Positions 5,514-7,612 of a DNA stretch of 7,612 nucleotides are shown one piece after another (the first letter of the stretch is position 1; the number at the start of each line of letters is the position of its first letter). The position numbers and the translations under genes are program-made. The notes beneath the pieces are model-generated. The model made no database searches, was not told where the DNA came from, and saw only the letters and a list, made by a program, of their open reading frames with translations. The DNA is from Dehalococcoidales bacterium (GTDB lineage Bacteria; Chloroflexota; Dehalococcoidia; Dehalococcoidales; ARS1013). Location: NCBI GenBank assembly GCA_030672225.1, contig DAOVGW010000024.1, positions 1 to 7,612 of the forward strand, in the 5' to 3' direction.

Positions 5514-6065
5514 TCAAGACTTTCGCTTATCAAAGTCATCCAGGTCAAGATTATCTATAAAGTCTCGGAAGGCGGACAACCTCTTTAGCTCTTCGTCACT
5601 AATCTTCCTGCCCTTCCCCTCAGCCTCCAAGTCCTTTTCGTCAATAATGGGTTTACCGGTCTCCTTGTCCAGCAGTATACTTGCCTTATCTAGAACCGAC
5701 TCATCAGCATAGATAGTCACATCTGACCTGACCGCCAGCGCCAGTGCATCGCTAGGACGAGAGTCTATCTCCATCTGCTCGCCGTCTACATTGAGAATAA
5801 TCTTGGCATAGAAAGTGTCATTCTTAAGGTCACAGACAATAATAGAGTCCACAGAAGCCCCTAGGGCATCAATTATCAAGCGCAGCAGGTCATGAGTTAG
5901 TGGCCTGGGTAGCGTATCACCCCGCAATTTTATGGCTATGGCATTGGCCTCGGCTGGACCAATCCAGATGGGCAGGTAGCGGTCTGCCATTTTCTCCTTT
6001 AAAATAACCACAAATTGAGAATTCATCAGGCCGCCACGAATACTGTCAATGCTCATCTCTATCAT
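5514..6065 (-). CDS. Bifunctional nuclease (BFN/DUF151) family protein
   Basis: The 183-residue soluble protein matches the BFN domain family (PF02577). Plant members are reported to cut DNA and RNA, while the role of most bacterial members is unproven. Family marks are the N-terminal M-x-I-D-S-I-R, RYLPIWIGPAEANAIAI (29-45), RPLTHDLL (54-61), a beta strand region DSIIVCDLKNDTFYAKI (73-89), and DSRPSDALALAVR (101-113). The tail (about 150-183) is charged, with ISDEELKRL and a D/L-rich end. The start ATG at 6065-6063 has AGGAGGGG (6079-6072) 6 bases upstream and fits the family N-terminus; an in-frame ATG three codons later is less well placed. It has its own promoter (6141-6169) and terminator (5300-5331), so it is probably transcribed apart from atp. 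Confidence 0.93.
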   Translation of the reverse strand: MIEMSIDSIRGGLMNSQFVVILKEKMADRYLPIWIGPAEANAIAIKLRGDTLPRPLTHDLLRLIIDALGASVDSIIVCDLKNDTFYAKIILNVDGEQMEIDSRPSDALALAVRSDVTIYADESVLDKASILLDKETGKPIIDEKDLEAEGKGRKISDEELKRLSAFRDFIDNLDLDDFDKRKS

Positions 6066-6071
6066 AATCAG

Positions 6072-6100
6072 CCCCTCCTAATGAAACTAAACCCCTCCTA
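6072..6100 (-). repeat. Duplicated ribosome-binding-site-like motif before the BFN gene
   Basis: The 9-mer TAGGAGGGG occurs on the minus strand at 6080-6072, where it serves the ATG at 6065, and again at 6100-6092, exactly 20 bp upstream. The upstream copy has no ATG, GTG or TTG at a useful distance. The 20-bp offset equals the period of the neighbouring tandem repeat. Confidence 0.6.
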
Positions 6101-6120
6101 TTTCTTACCCGACGTATTAA

Positions 6121-6160
6121 ATTCTACTCCTCACTACCGAATTCTACTCCTCACTACCGA
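6121..6160. repeat. Perfect 20-bp tandem duplication covering the BFN -10 element
   Basis: Bases 6121-6140 and 6141-6160 are identical, and the match runs on for a base at either end. Each unit carries ATTCTA, which on the minus strand is TAGAAT, so the duplication copied the -10 box and most of the spacer of the BFN promoter. Confidence 0.95.
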
Positions 6161-6169
6161 AGCTGTCAA
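6141..6169 (-). promoter_or_regulatory. Promoter of the BFN-family gene
   Basis: On the minus strand a perfect TTGACA (6169-6164), a 17-bp spacer and TAGAAT (6146-6141, 5 of 6 consensus) form a strong housekeeping-type promoter. The start would be near 6134, inside the second repeat copy, giving a leader of about 69 bases. The second TAGAAT at 6126-6121 has no -35 at the right distance. Confidence 0.75.
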
Positions 6170-6186
6170 CTGGAGACGCCGGAGAT

Positions 6187-6196
6187 GCTGGCCAGC
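6187..6196. promoter_or_regulatory. Palindrome between the two divergent promoters
   Basis: GCTGGCCAGC is a perfect 10-bp palindrome lying between the outward-facing -35 elements at 6164-6169 and 6211-6216. This position would let one bound regulator affect both genes. A single palindrome of this size is weak evidence. Confidence 0.3.
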
Positions 6197-6210
6197 TTAA
6201 ACATCTTAAG

Positions 6211-6237
6211 TTGACATCGCTGACATTATGGTATAAT
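6211..6237 (+). promoter_or_regulatory. Promoter of ppsA
   Basis: TTGACA (6211-6216) and TATAAT (6232-6237) are both perfect consensus, with TG one base before the -10 (TGGTATAAT). The spacer is only 15 bp, shorter than the best 17, which the extended -10 may offset. A start near 6244 gives a leader of about 43 bases. TGACAT occurs twice (6212-6217 and 6221-6226) within the promoter. Confidence 0.75.
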
Positions 6238-6286
6238 AACAACGCTTCTAACAAGCCCACCCATAAATTAAGGAGACACTACAGTT

Positions 6287-7612
6287 ATGCACAGGGCTCA
6301 AAAGGCTATTTTGTGGTTTGACGAGGTCACCAAAGAGGATGTGCCAATTGTTGGCGGCAAAGGGGCAAACCTGGGTGAAATGACCGGTGCTCATATACCG
6401 GTTCCTCCAGGTCTTATTGTAACCTCAAGCGCCTACTATCAATTTTTACAAAAGTCAAATATCAGCGACAAAATTCTTGCCCGGCTAAAATCATTGGACC
6501 CGGGCGACAGTAAGCAGTTGCAACATGTTGCCGCCAAAATTAAAAAGTTAATTCTAGGTGCCCCCATGCCACCAAAAATAGCCACTGCTATCAAGGAAGC
6601 CTATAATAAATTGGGTGGGGGGCTGGTTGCGGTGCGCTCCTCAGCAACTGCTGAAGACCTGCCTGAAGCCTCCTTTGCCGGCCAGCAAAGCTCCTTCCTC
6701 AATGTTGAGGGAGAGGATAATGTAGTGGCTGCCGTCCAAGCCTGCTGGGCCTCCCTTTTTGAACCACGGGCTATCTACTACAGACACCAGCAAGGGTTTG
6801 ACCACTTTAAGGTCGGTATGGCCGTTCCGGTGCAAAAAATGGTCGCCTCCGAAACCTCCGGAGTTATGTTCACCATAGAGCCGGTAACCAGTGATAGCGG
6901 CAAGATGGTTATTGAGGCGATATACGGTCTGGGCGAAGGACTTGTCTCAGGCGAGGTAAACCCCGACCTTTATATTATAGATAAAAGGGGGCTATCAATT
7001 AGCTTTAAAAGGCTAAGCCGGCAGAAGCATCAACTAAGCAGAAACCCGGCTACCGATAACAAGAAGACCAATACCTGGCAACCACTGCCACCCTCAACCC
7101 AGGCTCAGCAGAAGTTAACCGATGAGAATGTTCTCCAGCTAGCCAAGCTAGGGAAACAGATTGAAGACCACTATCAAAGTCCACAGGATATTGAATGGGC
7201 AAGGGAAAATAACAAGTTTTACATTGTTCAAACCCGCCCGGTAACCACCCTTAAGGAAACAACCGAGGTTGAACCTGAAATCAATGCCCCGGTGCTACTC
7301 ACCGGAGGCGCTGCCAGCCCGGGACTGGCAGCCGGACCGGTAAAAATAATACGTAAGGCTTCACAGATTGACCAGGTGCACAACGGTGATATCCTGGTTG
7401 CTGAGATGACAACCCCTGATTTTGTGCCGGCGATGAAAAGGGCGGTAGCCATTGTCACTAACCGCGGCGGCCGAACCGCCCATGCCGCCATTGTCAGTAG
7501 AGAACTGGGGATTCCCTGCGTGGTCGGTGCCGAGGGGGCAACAACCACCCTGGCTGACGGGCAAATAATCACCATTGACGGTTCTCATGGCAAGGTCTAC
7601 AACGGTAAGGTA
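6287..7612 (+). CDS. ppsA: Phosphoenolpyruvate synthase, N-terminal part (runs off the right edge)
   Basis: PEP synthase makes PEP, AMP and phosphate from pyruvate, ATP and water, opening gluconeogenesis from pyruvate. The frame is open for 442 codons to the last base with no stop. Visible parts are the ATP-grasp domain with VGGKGANLGEM (22-32), VRSSATAEDLPEASFAGQQ (116-134), GLGEGLVSGEVNPD (214-227), DIEWA and QTRP (301-318), then the swivelling phosphohistidine domain with TNRGGRTAHAAIVSRELGIP (391-410), where H399 is the catalytic phospho-acceptor. The C-terminal PEP/pyruvate-binding barrel (about 300-350 residues) lies outside. Pyruvate phosphate dikinase is the main alternative, but the overall form fits PpsA better. 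The ATG at 6287 follows AAGGAG (6270-6275) by 11 bases, a slightly long spacing. It is divergent from the BFN gene. Confidence 0.93.
   Translation, partial: MHRAQKAILWFDEVTKEDVPIVGGKGANLGEMTGAHIPVPPGLIVTSSAYYQFLQKSNISDKILARLKSLDPGDSKQLQHVAAKIKKLILGAPMPPKIATAIKEAYNKLGGGLVAVRSSATAEDLPEASFAGQQSSFLNVEGEDNVVAAVQACWASLFEPRAIYYRHQQGFDHFKVGMAVPVQKMVASETSGVMFTIEPVTSDSGKMVIEAIYGLGEGLVSGEVNPDLYIIDKRGLSISFKRLSRQKHQLSRNPATDNKKTNTWQPLPPSTQAQQKLTDENVLQLAKLGKQIEDHYQSPQDIEWARENNKFYIVQTRPVTTLKETTEVEPEINAPVLLTGGAASPGLAAGPVKIIRKASQIDQVHNGDILVAEMTTPDFVPAMKRAVAIVTNRGGRTAHAAIVSRELGIPCVVGAEGATTTLADGQIITIDGSHGKVYNGKV

Noticed and set aside
5291..5560. 89-codon plus-strand open frame across the gap and the end of the BFN gene
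   Set aside because: It starts inside the terminator flank, runs antisense into a conserved-family gene, has no ribosome-binding site, and its product is not recognised.
6015..6200. 61-codon plus-strand open frame across the divergent spacer
   Set aside because: It overlaps the BFN start and the promoter, and its codons cross the tandem duplication with no protein-like pattern.
7228..7588. Minus-strand open frames of 115 and 75 codons opposite ppsA
   Set aside because: They are antisense to the phosphohistidine domain of ppsA, whose motifs are intact.

Overview
The window holds most of a bacterial F-type ATP synthase operon, read on the minus strand. Upstream of it are a bifunctional-nuclease-family gene, also minus, and a divergently transcribed phosphoenolpyruvate synthase gene on the plus strand that runs off the right edge. 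The host is a bacterium. The protein style (for example the HGWAYR segment of AtpA and the AtpB and AtpZ sequences) and the neighbourhood of ppsA, a BFN-family gene and the atp operon suggest Chloroflexota, probably Dehalococcoidia. This is from memory of those families, not from a search.

Layout from right to left along the atp transcription direction: BFN gene (5514-6065), a short spacer with an intrinsic terminator (5300-5331), a good promoter (5186-5215), then atpZ, atpB, atpE, atpF, atpH, atpA, atpG and the first 50 bases of atpD. The gene order Z-B-E-F-H-A-G-D matches the usual F1Fo order, with atpZ in place of atpI. atpC and the rest of atpD must lie left of base 1. The membrane subunits (a, c, b) and the stalk and head subunits (delta, alpha, gamma, beta) together make the complex that couples ion flow to ATP synthesis or hydrolysis. 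The c subunit lacks the usual Na+ ligands, so proton coupling is expected.

The 221-bp divergent spacer 6066-6286 holds two clear promoters facing apart: one for the BFN gene (TTGACA, 17 bp, TAGAAT) and one for ppsA (TTGACA, 15 bp, extended TGGTATAAT). Their -35 elements are about 40 bp apart, with a 10-bp palindrome between them. A perfect 20-bp tandem duplication has copied the BFN -10 element.

Most of the window is ordinary housekeeping DNA, and I see no new multi-gene system. The points worth a second look are small: an in-frame 21-bp tandem repeat at the very N-terminus of the ATP synthase beta subunit, a tiny hydrophobic reading frame in the unusually long atpE-atpF spacer that is +1 to a well-placed ATG, the duplicated -10 box, and the non-ATG starts in the operon.
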